A DNA stretch of 64,000 nt from assembly GCF_014203235.1 (NCBI RefSeq), contig NZ_JACHIN010000001.1, positions 620,001 through 684,000 of the forward strand, written 5' to 3'. The first letter of the stretch is position 1; each line of letters opens with the position of its first letter. The notes beneath the pieces were generated by a model. That model was not told the origin of the DNA, did no database searches, and saw only the letters and a list, made by a program, of their open reading frames with translations. The position numbers and the translations under genes are program-made. Source of the stretch: Nonomuraea endophytica (GTDB taxonomy: Bacteria > Actinomycetota > Actinomycetes > Streptosporangiales > Streptosporangiaceae). Positions 23,856-32,360 of the stretch are shown here, in pieces.

Positions 23856-25115
23856 ATGGTCACGACACCACACGGACAGCTGGTACGGCGCCACGCCGAG
23901 CAGGCGGTCACGGACGCGCTGGCCGACACCCGCGTCGTCCTGGTCAACGGCGCCCGGCAGACGGGCAAGAGCACACTGGTCCGACAGCTGGCGAAGTCAA
24001 GCAGCACCGAGTGGCGTGACCTGGACGACGCCTTGACCCGGCAGGCCGCACTGAGCGATCCCGGCGGGTTCGTCGACTTTCCCGAGCGAATGGTCATCGA
24101 CGAGATCCAGAGAGCCCCCGAACTGCTCCTGGCCATCAAGTCCCAGGTAGACGCGGACCCGCGGCCCGGCAGGTATCTGCTCACCGGCTCGTCACGCCTC
24201 CTCGCACTACGCGGACTACCGGACACTCTGCCCGGCCGCATGGAGACGATCGAGCTCTGGCCGTTCGCCCAAGGTGAGATCGACGGACAGCCCGACAGCT
24301 TCATCGATGCGATCTTCACCCATGGCCCCGCGCTGAGGCACCACTCCCAGGTCTCCCGAGCGGACTACGCAGAACGCCTGGTACGCGGCGGCTACCCCGA
24401 GGCGGTCACCCGGACCAACCCCCGTCGCCGGCAACGCTTCTTCGACTCCTACATCGGTGACCTGATCAACCGCGATGTGATGCAGCTGTCGGAGATCGAG
24501 CGCACCGCAGAGCTGCGTGCGTTGATCAGGCTACTGGCGGCCAGGTCCGGCCAGTTGCTCGTCATCCAGAGCCTGAGCCGCGATCTCGGCCTGCCCGCCA
24601 GCACGACCGCACGGTTCCTCGCGCTCCTCGAAGAGGTCTTCCTGGTGAAGCGGGTGCCCGCCTGGTCGAGCAACATTGGCAGCCGGGCCATCCACACCCC
24701 CAAGATCGCCTTCGTGGACTCAGGGGTGGCCGCGAACCTCCTCGGCGCCGACGCCCGCGGCCTGCTTCGGCCAGGTTCCGCGTTCGGCCCACTGCTGGAG
24801 GGTTTCGTCCTCATGGAGCTGGCCAGGCAGACAACCTGGTCGGACACTTTGGCCGAGCTCTACCACTACCGGACCAAGGACAAGGTCGAGGTGGACGCCA
24901 TCCTTGAGACCCGCCAGGGCCAGGTGGTGGGCATCGAGGTCAAGGCCGCGTCCACCGTACGACCGGAGGACTTCAAGGGGCTCCGTCATGTCGCCGAGCG
25001 CGTCGGCCCCGACTTCGTCGCCGGCCTGGTCCTGCACACCGGCGCCGACACCTTCTCCTTCGGAGACCGGATGCTCGCCGTACCGGTGGGCGCACTCTGG
25101 CAGACGCGGCCCTGA
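23856..25115 (+). CDS. AAA ATPase with C-terminal DUF4143 domain
   Basis: This 419-residue protein has an N-terminal P-loop: GARQTGKST (32–40) and Walker B MVIDEIQ with Asp82/Glu83. The DUF4143 domain (about 195–400) carries the PD-(D/E)xK-like pattern EVDAI–EVKA. Members of this large prokaryotic family are common as lone, horizontally moved genes with largely unknown function. An ATG 8 bp upstream opens a different frame, and no good Shine-Dalgarno is seen, so translation may be weak. It converges with the DUF2690 gene 3 bp away. Confidence 0.85.
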   Translation: MVTTPHGQLVRRHAEQAVTDALADTRVVLVNGARQTGKSTLVRQLAKSSSTEWRDLDDALTRQAALSDPGGFVDFPERMVIDEIQRAPELLLAIKSQVDADPRPGRYLLTGSSRLLALRGLPDTLPGRMETIELWPFAQGEIDGQPDSFIDAIFTHGPALRHHSQVSRADYAERLVRGGYPEAVTRTNPRRRQRFFDSYIGDLINRDVMQLSEIERTAELRALIRLLAARSGQLLVIQSLSRDLGLPASTTARFLALLEEVFLVKRVPAWSSNIGSRAIHTPKIAFVDSGVAANLLGADARGLLRPGSAFGPLLEGFVLMELARQTTWSDTLAELYHYRTKDKVEVDAILETRQGQVVGIEVKAASTVRPEDFKGLRHVAERVGPDFVAGLVLHTGADTFSFGDRMLAVPVGALWQTRP

Positions 25116-25118
25116 GTG

Positions 25119-25535
25119 TCAGAAGAGCGCCTGGCCCACTGTCGGCCTCGCGCACACGGAGGTGTTCTCGAAGCAGGCTTCCGCAGGACGTGTGCCGTCG
25201 ACCATCTTCGTCCACGCGACGTGGTGGACCATGTTCTCGAACAGCGGCGAGCCGTTGTTGGTCCTGACGTAGATCCTGCGGTCCAGCGGCGCGCCGATCA
25301 CGGTGGCCCACTTCGCCTTGCAGGAGGGGCTGTAGTACCCCTGCAGCAGGCGGTCGCGGAACCACACCTCGGCGATCGGCCTGGCGTCCTTGTCGCACCC
25401 GGTGGTGAGCGGGTCCTTGTTGAAGCATCCTGCCCCTGTGCACGGCGGCGCCTCTACGGCGGCCGCCATCGCCGGGTGCGGCCCGGACAGCAGGGCGGCG
25501 ACGACGAGACCGGTGGCGATGTCCCTGACGCTCAT
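25119..25535 (-). CDS. Secreted DUF2690 protein
   Basis: This 138-residue protein has a signal peptide (MSVRDIATGLVVAALLSG, cleavage likely after HPAMA). The body carries the DUF2690 pattern CTGAGCFNKDPLTTGCDKDA, in which paired cysteines suggest disulphides. The ATG at 25533–25535 sits behind GGGGGAG and is preferred to a start 13 codons upstream. DUF2690 is frequent in actinomycete exported or membrane proteins; function is unknown. Confidence 0.8.
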   Translation of the reverse strand: MSVRDIATGLVVAALLSGPHPAMAAAVEAPPCTGAGCFNKDPLTTGCDKDARPIAEVWFRDRLLQGYYSPSCKAKWATVIGAPLDRRIYVRTNNGSPLFENMVHHVAWTKMVDGTRPAEACFENTSVCARPTVGQALF

Positions 25536-25663
25536 GACTCCCCCAGACACGAGATGATCACTCAGTGTTGCCAATCAGGAGCATAGAGCAATAACGATCT
25601 TCCCCGAAGGACCCGTCCTGGCGCGAAGCGCCCTCACGAAATCGCGGAGGACCGAGCCCGGAA

Positions 25664-25700
25664 AAGCAGAAGGCCCCGCCGTATGAACGGCAGGGCCTTG
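25664..25700 (-). terminator. rplKA terminator
   Basis: AAGGCCC-C-GCCGT and ACGGC-A-GGGCCTT (25670–25699) form a 12-bp stem with one mismatch and an ATGA loop. It is followed on the minus strand by CTGCTTTTC, just after rplA. Confidence 0.85.
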
Positions 25701-25720
25701 AGCGGTTGCAGCCGGTACGG

Positions 25721-26440
25721 CTAGCCGTCCAGCTCCGCGGTGAGCCCGCGGGTGGCGTTGGGGTCGACCGGGACGCCGGGGCCCATGGTGGTGGAGAAGG
25801 TGACCTTCTTCACGTAACGGCCCTTGGCGGCCGACGGCTTGAGACGGAGCACCTCGTCCAGCGCGGCGGCGTAGTTCTCGATGAGCTGGCGCTCGGGGAA
25901 CGACGTCTTGCCGATGATGAAGTGCAGGTTGGCCTGCCGGTCGGTGCGGAACTCGATCTTGCCGCCCTTGATCTCCGTCACGGCCTTGGCGACGTCGGGC
26001 GTCACGGTGCCGGTCTTCGGGTTGGGCATGAGGCCACGGGGACCGAGCACGCGGCCCAGGCGGCCGACCTTGCCCATGAGGTCCGGGGTGGCGACGACGG
26101 CGTCGAACTCGTTGAGGCGGTTGCCCTTGGAGATCTCGTCGATGAGCTCGTCGGCGCCGACGATGTCGGCTCCGGCCTCGCGGGCTGCCTCGGCACGGTC
26201 ACCGGTCGCGAAGACCAGGACCCGGGCGGTCTTACCGGTGCCGTGCGGGAGGTTGACCGTGCCGCGCACGATCTGGTCGGCCTTGCGAGGGTCGACGCCC
26301 AGTCGGAGCGCGACCTCGACGGTCGCGTCGAACTTGGTGGTGGTGGTCTCCTTGGCCAGCTTGGCGGCTTCGGCCGGAGAATAGAGCTTGTCGCGGTCGA
26401 CCTTGGCCGCCGCGTCCTTGTGCGCCTTGCTGCGCTGCAT
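25721..26440 (-). CDS. rplA: 50S ribosomal protein L1
   Basis: This 239-residue protein binds 23S rRNA at the L1 stalk and in many bacteria represses its own mRNA. The ATG encoding [13 protein letters not shown] has AGGAG 6 nt upstream. The L1 signature region includes [20 protein letters not shown]. It lies 64 bp after rplK, cotranscribed, and is followed by a terminator. Confidence 0.98.
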   Translation of the reverse strand: MQRSKAHKDAAAKVDRDKLYSPAEAAKLAKETTTTKFDATVEVALRLGVDPRKADQIVRGTVNLPHGTGKTARVLVFATGDRAEAAREAGADIVGADELIDEISKGNRLNEFDAVVATPDLMGKVGRLGRVLGPRGLMPNPKTGTVTPDVAKAVTEIKGGKIEFRTDRQANLHFIIGKTSFPERQLIENYAAALDEVLRLKPSAAKGRYVKKVTFSTTMGPGVPVDPNATRGLTAELDG

Positions 26441-26504
26441 GGCAATCTCCTGTGGTGGAGTCTGTGGTGCGGGCCAGCGCGGCCCTTCCACGGTGGTCGG
26501 AAGG

Positions 26505-26936
26505 TTAGTCGGCGACGGTGATGCCCATCGACCGGGCGGTGCCGGCGATGATCTTCTCCGCTGCTTCGACGTCGTTGGCGTTGAGGTCCGGCATCTTGGT
26601 CTCGGCGATGCTGCGGAGCTGCTCGCGGCTGAGCTTGCCGACCTTCTCCTTGTGCGGGACCGCGCTGCCCTTGTCGAGGCCCAGGGCCTTCTTGATCAGC
26701 TCGGGCGCCGGGGGCGTCTTCGTGATGAAGGTGAAGCTGCGGTCTTCGAAAATGGTGATCTCGACGGGGATGATGTTGCCCCGCTGAGCCTCCGTCGCAG
26801 CGTTGTACTGCTTGACGAAGTCCATGATGTTGACGCCGTGGGGACCGAGGGCGGTACCGACGGGCGGGGCCGGGGTGGCCTGGCCAGCGGGGAGCTGGAC
26901 CTTGACCAAGGCCGCGATCTTCTTCTTCGGAGGCAT
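26505..26936 (-). CDS. rplK: 50S ribosomal protein L11
   Basis: This 143-residue protein forms the GTPase-associated centre with 23S rRNA. The ATG encoding [15 protein letters not shown] is used; the N-terminal proline-rich segment ([15 protein letters not shown]) is the site linked to thiopeptide resistance and appears normal. AGGA lies about 5 nt upstream. Two hairpins in the 109-bp gap after nusG may end or attenuate the upstream transcript. Confidence 0.98.
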   Translation of the reverse strand: MPPKKKIAALVKVQLPAGQATPAPPVGTALGPHGVNIMDFVKQYNAATEAQRGNIIPVEITIFEDRSFTFITKTPPAPELIKKALGLDKGSAVPHKEKVGKLSREQLRSIAETKMPDLNANDVEAAEKIIAGTARSMGITVAD

Positions 26937-26966
26937 TTTTCCTACTCCGGGTCCTGATAGGTGATG

Positions 26967-27024
26967 TGTTCGGCCGGGTACCTGGCCGAACATGTCGGAA
27001 GGCCGCCCTTCGCGAGGGACGGCC
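26967..27024 (-). promoter_or_regulatory. Two hairpins between nusG and rplK
   Basis: TGTTCGGCC (26967–26975) and GGCCGAACA (26984–26992) are perfect 9-bp arms around an 8-nt loop. A second, imperfect stem spans 27001–27024. Together they could be a partial terminator for secE–nusG or a leader structure for rplKA. I cannot choose between these. Confidence 0.5.
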
Positions 27025-27045
27025 AGCCGAACGACTCAGTGTATG

Positions 27046-27900
27046 TCAGATCTTGGAGACCTGGTTAAACGACAGCTCGACCGGGGTCTCGCGGCCGAAG
27101 ATCGAGACCAGCACCTTGAGCTTCTGCGACTCGGGGCTGATCTCGCTCACCGAGGCGGGCAGAGTGGCGAACGGGCCGTCCATGACGGTGACCGACTCGC
27201 CGATCTCGAACTCGACCGTGGGGCCGGCGGCCGCCTTGGTCTTGGTCTGCTTGGCCTCTTCGCTCGGCTCGGGGGCCAGCAGCTTGGCGACCTCGTCGAG
27301 GCTGAGCGGAGAGGGCTTGTTGGACAGGCCGACGAAGCCGGTCACACCGGGCGTGTTACGCACGGCGGCCCAGGACTCGTCGGTCAGCTCCATGCGCACC
27401 AGGACATAGCCGGGCAGCACGCGCTCCTTGACCGGGACCTTCTTGCCGCTCTTGAACTCCTGGACGGTGTGCGTGGGCACCTCGACCTGGAAGATGTAGT
27501 CCTCCATGTTGAGCGACACGTTGCGGCTCTCGATGTTGGACTTCACCCGGTTCTCGTAGCCGGCGTAGGAGTGGATCACATACCACTCGCCGAGCTGGCC
27601 ACGCAGCGACTGCTTGAACTCCTCGACCGGGTCGACTTCCTCGGCGTCCTCGTCCTCGGCGTCTTCCCCGGCCTCGTCGTCTCCGGCCGCGTCGTCACCG
27701 GTCTCGTCTTCGTCGAGCTCGACCTCATCGACGGCGGCGGAAACCTCGTCGTCGTCCTCGGCCTCATCGACCTCATCGGCGGCAGGAGCCTCGGCGACGA
27801 CATCGTCGTCGGCGGGCTCGGCAGCCTCGTCAGCGGCCTCTTCCGGCTCGGCGTCCCACTCTTCGCGGGGCTCGTCGGCCGGGAATGAAGACTCGGACAC
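27046..27900 (-). CDS. nusG: Transcription termination/antitermination factor NusG
   Basis: This 284-residue protein has a GTG start behind GAGG. The first 95 residues are an acidic, Ala/Asp/Glu-rich, probably disordered extension. The NGN domain (about 103–215, starting [21 protein letters not shown]) binds RNA polymerase. The C-terminal KOW domain (about 228–284, [16 protein letters not shown]) contacts Rho or S10. Such acidic extensions are known in actinobacteria. It lies 39 bp after secE. Confidence 0.97.
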   Translation of the reverse strand: MSESSFPADEPREEWDAEPEEAADEAAEPADDDVVAEAPAADEVDEAEDDDEVSAAVDEVELDEDETGDDAAGDDEAGEDAEDEDAEEVDPVEEFKQSLRGQLGEWYVIHSYAGYENRVKSNIESRNVSLNMEDYIFQVEVPTHTVQEFKSGKKVPVKERVLPGYVLVRMELTDESWAAVRNTPGVTGFVGLSNKPSPLSLDEVAKLLAPEPSEEAKQTKTKAAAGPTVEFEIGESVTVMDGPFATLPASVSEISPESQKLKVLVSIFGRETPVELSFNQVSKI

Positions 27901-27939
27901 GGTGACATTTCCTCTTTCGTCGAATCGCGTGGCGAAGGG

Positions 27940-28185
27940 TTATTCCCCGCCGAAGACGCGGATGACTCCCCAGCCCAGGGCGGCGTCGAGGCCGTAGACG
28001 ATCCCAACCATGATCAGAACGAATATCAGAACGACCGTGGTGTAGGTGATGAGATCCTTGCGTGTCGGCCAGATGACCTTACGCAGCTCGTTGACCACCT
28101 GCCGGTAGAAAAGGGCAGGAGATGTGCGGGTCTTCTTCTCGCCACTAGGCTTGCCTGCGGTCTCGCCGCGCGTGTCGATCGCCAC
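27940..28185 (-). CDS. secE: Protein translocase subunit SecE
   Basis: This 81-residue protein is the single-helix SecE type. The conserved amphipathic segment VVNELRKVIWPTRKDLI (30–46) precedes one membrane helix (about 47–68). The GTG at 28183–28185 behind GGTGAGG is chosen because longer frames would run into the tRNA-Trp gene. It clamps SecY in the protein-export channel. Confidence 0.95.
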   Translation of the reverse strand: MAIDTRGETAGKPSGEKKTRTSPALFYRQVVNELRKVIWPTRKDLITYTTVVLIFVLIMVGIVYGLDAALGWGVIRVFGGE

Positions 28186-28259
28186 AGTCCTCACCTGATC
28201 CGTCGTATCCAACGCAGATTGCGGCGCGCTTTCACGCCAAGCTGCGCGGACCGCACTCG

Positions 28260-28332
28260 CAGGGCACGAGGGACTCGAACCCCCAACCGCCGGTTTTGGA
28301 GACCGGTGCGCTACCAATTGCGCTAGTGCCCT
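28260..28332 (-). tRNA. tRNA-Trp (anticodon CCA)
   Basis: The minus strand folds into a full cloverleaf: 7-bp acceptor stem AGGGCAC/GTGCCCT, anticodon loop CTCCAAA reading CCA, T-loop TTCGAGT, and discriminator G. CCA is not encoded. It is 73 nt long and lies 74 bp before secE, the usual actinobacterial arrangement. Confidence 0.97.
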
Positions 28333-28344
28333 ATGTCGCCAACC

Positions 28345-28350
28345 AGACTA
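28345..28350 (-). promoter_or_regulatory. Possible -10 box of the tRNA-Trp–secE–nusG unit
   Basis: TAGTCT on the minus strand lies 12 nt before the tRNA gene. No good -35 box lies 16–18 nt upstream, so this is only a partial promoter call. Confidence 0.35.
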
Positions 28351-28503
28351 CCCCGGCCGGCTCACTGCCCGGACCGAACCGCGGCTCGACATGCGGCGGC
28401 AGGACCAGGCGAGAGTCTACGGGTCAATACCCCGCTACGTCGAACCGAATCCGATCGCCCAGGTCACAGCCCTCGTGAAACAGCATCGTGGGAGCATGGA
28501 GCC

Positions 28504-29706
28504 ATGTCCACCCGACCCCGCATCTCCACACGAATCTCCGCGATCTCCGAGTCCGCCACCCTCGCCGTCGACGCCAAGGCCAAGGCGATGAAGGCCGCGG
28601 GCCGCCCGGTCATCGGCTTCGGCGCCGGCGAGCCGGACTTCTCCACGCCCGGCTACATCGTCGAGGCGGCCGTCGAGGCCGCGCGCGACCCCAAGAACCA
28701 CAAGTACACCCCGGCCGGCGGCCTGCCCGAGCTGAAGCAGGCCATCGCCGAGAAGACGGCGCGCGACTCGGGCTTCCAGGTCGAGGCCGCCCAGGTCCTG
28801 GTCACCAACGGCGGCAAGCAGGCCGTTTACCAGGCGTTCGCGACCCTGCTGGACCCGGGTGACGAGGTCCTGGTCGTCGCCCCTTACTGGACCACCTACC
28901 CCGAGGCGATCAAGCTGGCCGGGGGCGTCCAGGTCGACGTGGTCACCGACGAGTCCACCGGCTACCTGGCCTCGGTGGAGCAGCTTGAGGCGGCGCGCAC
29001 CGAGCGTACGAAGGTGCTGCTGTTCGTCTCGCCGTCCAACCCGACCGGCGCGGTCTACAGCCGCGCCGAGGTCGAGGCCATCGGCCGCTGGGCGAGCGAG
29101 CACGGCCTCTGGGTCGTCACCGACGAGATCTATGAGCATCTTGTGTACGGCGGCGCCGAGTTCACCAGCATCGCCCACTACGTCCCTGCCGACCACGTCG
29201 TCATCCTCAACGGCGTGGCCAAGACCTACGCGATGACCGGCTGGCGGGTGGGCTGGATGATCGGCCCGAAGGACGTCGTCAAGGCCGCCACCAACCTGCA
29301 GTCGCACGCCACCTCGAACGTCTCCAACGTGGCCCAGGTCGCCGCGCTGGCCGCGGTCAAGGGTGATCTGTCGGCCGTGTCCGAGATGCGCGAGGCGTTC
29401 GACCGCCGCCGCCAGACGATGGTGCGCCTGCTCAACGACATCCCGGGCGTGTTCTGCCCGGAGCCGAAGGGCGCCTTCTACGCCTATCCGTCGGTCAAGG
29501 GCGTGCTCGGCAAGGAGATCCGCGGCCGTCGCCCCCAGACCTCCGCCGAACTGGCGGAGCTGATCCTGGAGGAGGCCGAGGTCGCGGTGGTCCCGGGCGA
29601 GGCCTTCGGCACCCCCGGCTACTTCCGCCTGTCCTACGCGCTCGGCGACCAGGACCTCGCCGAGGGCGTGGGCCGCATCGCCAAGCTGCTGTCAGAGGCC
29701 CACTAA
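28504..29706 (+). CDS. aspC: Pyridoxal-phosphate-dependent aspartate aminotransferase (class I)
   Basis: This 400-residue fold-type I aminotransferase transfers the amino group between aspartate and 2-oxoglutarate. Visible motifs are [10 protein letters not shown] near the N-terminus, [11 protein letters not shown] for PLP binding, the PLP lysine Lys240 in [14 protein letters not shown], and FRLSYAL near the C-terminus. The ATG is preceded by GGGAG and GGAG. It is divergent from tRNA-Trp, as next to secE–nusG in Streptomyces. A tandem-repeat tract follows directly. Confidence 0.92.
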   Translation: MSTRPRISTRISAISESATLAVDAKAKAMKAAGRPVIGFGAGEPDFSTPGYIVEAAVEAARDPKNHKYTPAGGLPELKQAIAEKTARDSGFQVEAAQVLVTNGGKQAVYQAFATLLDPGDEVLVVAPYWTTYPEAIKLAGGVQVDVVTDESTGYLASVEQLEAARTERTKVLLFVSPSNPTGAVYSRAEVEAIGRWASEHGLWVVTDEIYEHLVYGGAEFTSIAHYVPADHVVILNGVAKTYAMTGWRVGWMIGPKDVVKAATNLQSHATSNVSNVAQVAALAAVKGDLSAVSEMREAFDRRRQTMVRLLNDIPGVFCPEPKGAFYAYPSVKGVLGKEIRGRRPQTSAELAELILEEAEVAVVPGEAFGTPGYFRLSYALGDQDLAEGVGRIAKLLSEAH

Positions 29707-29720
29707 CCCACCAACGGTCC

Positions 29721-29785
29721 GCCGCCAAGGCGGGCCGCCAAGGCGGGCCGCCAAGGCGGGCCGCTGAGGCGGGCCGCTGAGGCGG
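29721..29785. repeat. Five tandem 13-bp repeats after aspC
   Basis: GCCGCCAAGGCGG occurs three times in a row (29721, 29734, 29747), then GCCGCTGAGGCGG twice (29760, 29773). Units abut with no spacer. CCGCC–GGCGG within each unit is self-complementary, so the tract can form alternative hairpins and may act as the aspC terminator. Degenerate traces continue to about 29815. Confidence 0.95.
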
Positions 29786-29834
29786 ACCATCAGGCCCATC
29801 AGGGTCATCCGGGCGGTCCGTACCAGTGGGCGTG

Positions 29835-30314
29835 CTATCCGGCGCCGATCGTGGACGCGACCGTGGCGATCTGGTCGGCCAGGTCGGGCGTCGCCGCGAT
29901 GTACACCGCGAGGCCGGGCCGGTCGAGCCACATGAAGTGCCGGACGCTGCCCCGGGTGTTCCAGCGCAGCGCCGGCCGCCCCTCATGGGTGCTCAGCCGC
30001 GAGTCGCCGATCAGCGTGACGAACCGCTGGGCCGAGTGCACCCCGCACACCACCCCGATCCACAGGGTGTCGTCGCCGCTGCCGAAGGCGACGCTCTGCG
30101 CCTCGTACCGGCTGGACAGGCCGGGAATGCGGGTGACCGTGTCGCCGCGCTTGAGCCCGGCGGGCACGGTGTAGGTGATCCGCTGCTCGCCGCACCCGAG
30201 CACCGTCGCCCGCACGGGCTCCGGGCTGGGGCTGGGGACGACCCGGCTCTCAGGTACGGCGGTGCCGCATCCGCCCAGAGCGAGCACGAGCGCCACCGCT
30301 GCCAACCGCCGCAT
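29835..30314 (-). CDS. Small lipoprotein of unknown function
   Basis: This 159-residue protein has the signal MRRLAAVALVLALGGC, a lipobox with Cys16, and a Pro/Ser-rich linker. The rest is a compact domain with two conserved-looking cysteines (VLGCGEQ, GVVCGVH) that may pair. The ATG has GGAAGG upstream. No family is recognised. It probably shares a transcript with the next gene upstream (30338–30874). Confidence 0.7.
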   Translation of the reverse strand: MRRLAAVALVLALGGCGTAVPESRVVPSPSPEPVRATVLGCGEQRITYTVPAGLKRGDTVTRIPGLSSRYEAQSVAFGSGDDTLWIGVVCGVHSAQRFVTLIGDSRLSTHEGRPALRWNTRGSVRHFMWLDRPGLAVYIAATPDLADQIATVASTIGAG

Positions 30315-30337
30315 CGTCCGCCTTCCGGAAAAGGTGC

Positions 30338-30874
30338 CTAGTCTCCCACCGGAGCCTTCACCGAGGCCGCGATAGCGAGCAGCTCCTTGGCCAGCGACTC
30401 GCTGACGCGGATCCACGCCCCGGTGCCGACGCGTTCCAGCCAGACGATCATCTTGCCGCCTTCGGGATGGGCGCCGACCACGGCGGGCTTGCCGCGCACT
30501 GTGGTCTCGCGGGCGCGCTCAAGGTCGGCCCGCTTGCGGTAGGTCTCCCACTCAGCAGCGACAGTACCGTGTTCGACCTGCGCTTCGACCGTGTGTTCGC
30601 CGGTTCCGAAGCGGGCCCAGCCGCCGTCGACGCCCTCTTCCTGGGCGATCACCCCGCCGCCGGTCCTTTCCAGGCCCGCGGGAAGGTAGGTGAGCCAGAA
30701 GTTGTCGGACACGACGGCGATCGTGGTGGGCTTGATCAGAGCAGGAGCGGGAGGCAGCGGCGCGGGTCGCGGTTGTTGTCCGAAATCTGCGGAGAACACC
30801 AGGGAGAGCGCCACCACCGACGACACCAGGGCCAGGACCGAGAACGCGGCACGCCACCACTGCCCCGAATGCAT
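30338..30874 (-). CDS. Membrane-anchored extracytoplasmic protein of unknown function
   Basis: This 178-residue protein has one membrane helix (about 7–28), a Pro-rich linker (33–48), and an exported domain with TYLPAGLERTGG and an RGKPAVVGAHPEGGKMIVWLE segment. The TYLPAGL motif and the grow-out of WxxVGxGxWI-like residues are similar in style to the exported domains of the anti-sigma-like neighbour at 30905. This may be a stand-alone relative. Function is unknown. Confidence 0.65.
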   Translation of the reverse strand: MHSGQWWRAAFSVLALVSSVVALSLVFSADFGQQPRPAPLPPAPALIKPTTIAVVSDNFWLTYLPAGLERTGGGVIAQEEGVDGGWARFGTGEHTVEAQVEHGTVAAEWETYRKRADLERARETTVRGKPAVVGAHPEGGKMIVWLERVGTGAWIRVSESLAKELLAIAASVKAPVGD

Positions 30875-30904
30875 ACCCGGTAGATCCCCAGTTTCGGGCG
30901 CACT

Positions 30905-31801
30905 TTACTCGGAGATCGGATGAATTCCTTCCGCGATCTTGACCAGCTCGTCCTTGATCTTGTCCTTGCCGATGCTCTTGACGCGGAACTGGCTCATCAT
31001 GACCTCGACCGCGAGGCCGTCGCGCAGCTTCCAGCCGATGGTGTGGGTGCCGCCCTCAGGTTCGGTGTACGCGCCCACCTTGGCCACCTCACCGCCCTCC
31101 GACACGTTGGCCAGGTAGGCCTTCTTCTCCTTGACCTCCACCGTCTCCGCGCCCTGGCCGGGGAAGTCCGCCAGCCGCTTCCCGACGAACGATGCCGCGT
31201 CGCCCTCGTAGACGACGATCTGGATGGAGTAGAAGCCGTCCTTGTTGGGCTCGTCGAAAGAGGTGGTGTAGGAGTTCTTCCCGAAGCCGTCCTTGCCCGA
31301 CCAGTTGCCCCAGGACAGGCCCTCGGGGAGATATCCCACCCGGATCCCGCCGAACTCCCGCCCGTCGCCCAGGTCGCCGAGGTCCTGCAGGGCGGAGGTC
31401 AGCGTCACCTTGGTGCCGGGCTCGACTTCCTCTCCCGCGGCGGGCTTCTGCGCGGTGACGAACTGGGGGATCTCGGCGATGTCGTCGACCTGTAGCCCGG
31501 CGGCTTTCAGCGTCTTGACCGCTTGATCCAGCTTGAGGCCGTTCACGTCGGGCACGGTGACCTTGGTCTTGACCACGGCCGAGGCGGTCTCGTTGCCCGT
31601 CACCGGTTTGGGCTCGTTGGAGGTGATGACCGCGGGCACCGTCACCGCCACCGCCGCGGTGACCAGGGCGGCTCCCGCCGTACGAAATCTGATGGCGTGG
31701 CGGCGGCGGGCGCGGCGCACGGAGCTCCCCAGCGTCGGCGGCGCGTGGACGTCGGCGACGTGCCTGGCCATCGCCTCCCTGAGCTCTTCCTCGACGTTCA
31801 T
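30905..31801 (-). CDS. Membrane protein with PASTA domain, partner of the SigE-type sigma factor
   Basis: This 298-residue protein has a short cytoplasmic N-terminus (1–40, EEELREAMARHVADVHAPP), one membrane helix (about 42–60), a PASTA domain (about 79–137: VPDVNGLKLDQAVKTLKAAGLQV) and a further extracellular domain to 298. Its ATG overlaps the stop of the sigma-factor gene by 4 bp. That coupling and topology suggest an anti-sigma or sensor. PASTA domains bind muropeptides, so cell-wall sensing is inferred. No zinc (ZAS) motif is seen. Confidence 0.72.
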   Translation of the reverse strand: MNVEEELREAMARHVADVHAPPTLGSSVRRARRRHAIRFRTAGAALVTAAVAVTVPAVITSNEPKPVTGNETASAVVKTKVTVPDVNGLKLDQAVKTLKAAGLQVDDIAEIPQFVTAQKPAAGEEVEPGTKVTLTSALQDLGDLGDGREFGGIRVGYLPEGLSWGNWSGKDGFGKNSYTTSFDEPNKDGFYSIQIVVYEGDAASFVGKRLADFPGQGAETVEVKEKKAYLANVSEGGEVAKVGAYTEPEGGTHTIGWKLRDGLAVEVMMSQFRVKSIGKDKIKDELVKIAEGIHPISE

Positions 31802-32292
31802 CGAAACACTCCTTCCTTGACGCTCTCGCGCATCTTGGCCAGTCCTCTGGCCGCCTGGCTCTTCACGGTGCCGAGCGAGCAGCCCAGCAGCGCCGCGGTG
31901 GCGCTCTCCGACTGGTCCTCCCAGTAGCGGAGGACCAGGACCGCCCGCATCCTGGGCGGCAGCCTGCGCAACTCCTCGATGAGGCTGTCGCGCAGATCCA
32001 CGTCGGGCGAGCCGGCCGCGGTCTCGGGCGGCCGGGCGAAGGTGATCTCCTGCAGCACCCGGCGGCGCCTGGCCTTGTTGATGGCCGCGTTCACGACGAC
32101 CTTGCGCGCGTACGCGTCGGGGTTGTCGCGGCGGATCCTCGGCCAGTGCCGGTAGACCTTCTCCAGTGCGCCCTGGACCAGGTCTTCGGCGTCGTGCGCC
32201 GACGCGCCGCAGACCAGTACCGCGGTCCGCAGCAGCGAGGTGCTTCTGGCGGCGACGAACTCGTCGAAGGCCGCCTCGTCTTCATCCGTCAT
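31798..32292 (-). CDS. SigE-family RNA polymerase sigma factor
   Basis: This 164-residue group 4 sigma factor has region 2 (about 8–75: DAEDLVQGALEKVYRHWPRI) and region 4 (about 108–158: RLPPRMRAVLVLRYWEDQSE, then GCSLGTVKSQAARGL). A good AGGGGA precedes the ATG. It is coupled to the PASTA membrane protein and divergent from adenosine deaminase over 68 bp. Confidence 0.9.
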   Translation of the reverse strand: MTDEDEAAFDEFVAARSTSLLRTAVLVCGASAHDAEDLVQGALEKVYRHWPRIRRDNPDAYARKVVVNAAINKARRRRVLQEITFARPPETAAGSPDVDLRDSLIEELRRLPPRMRAVLVLRYWEDQSESATAALLGCSLGTVKSQAARGLAKMRESVKEGVFR

Positions 32293-32360
32293 CAGCGGGG
32301 TCCCCTTTCGCCTTCCACAACACGCGAACCCGCCGGGAAGTTGAGTGGAAGAATAAGGAG

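Noticed and set aside
23848..24036. Alternative ATG 8 bp upstream of the DUF4143 ATPase
   Set aside because: It opens a different frame with no domain content; the ATPase motifs are in the 23856 frame.
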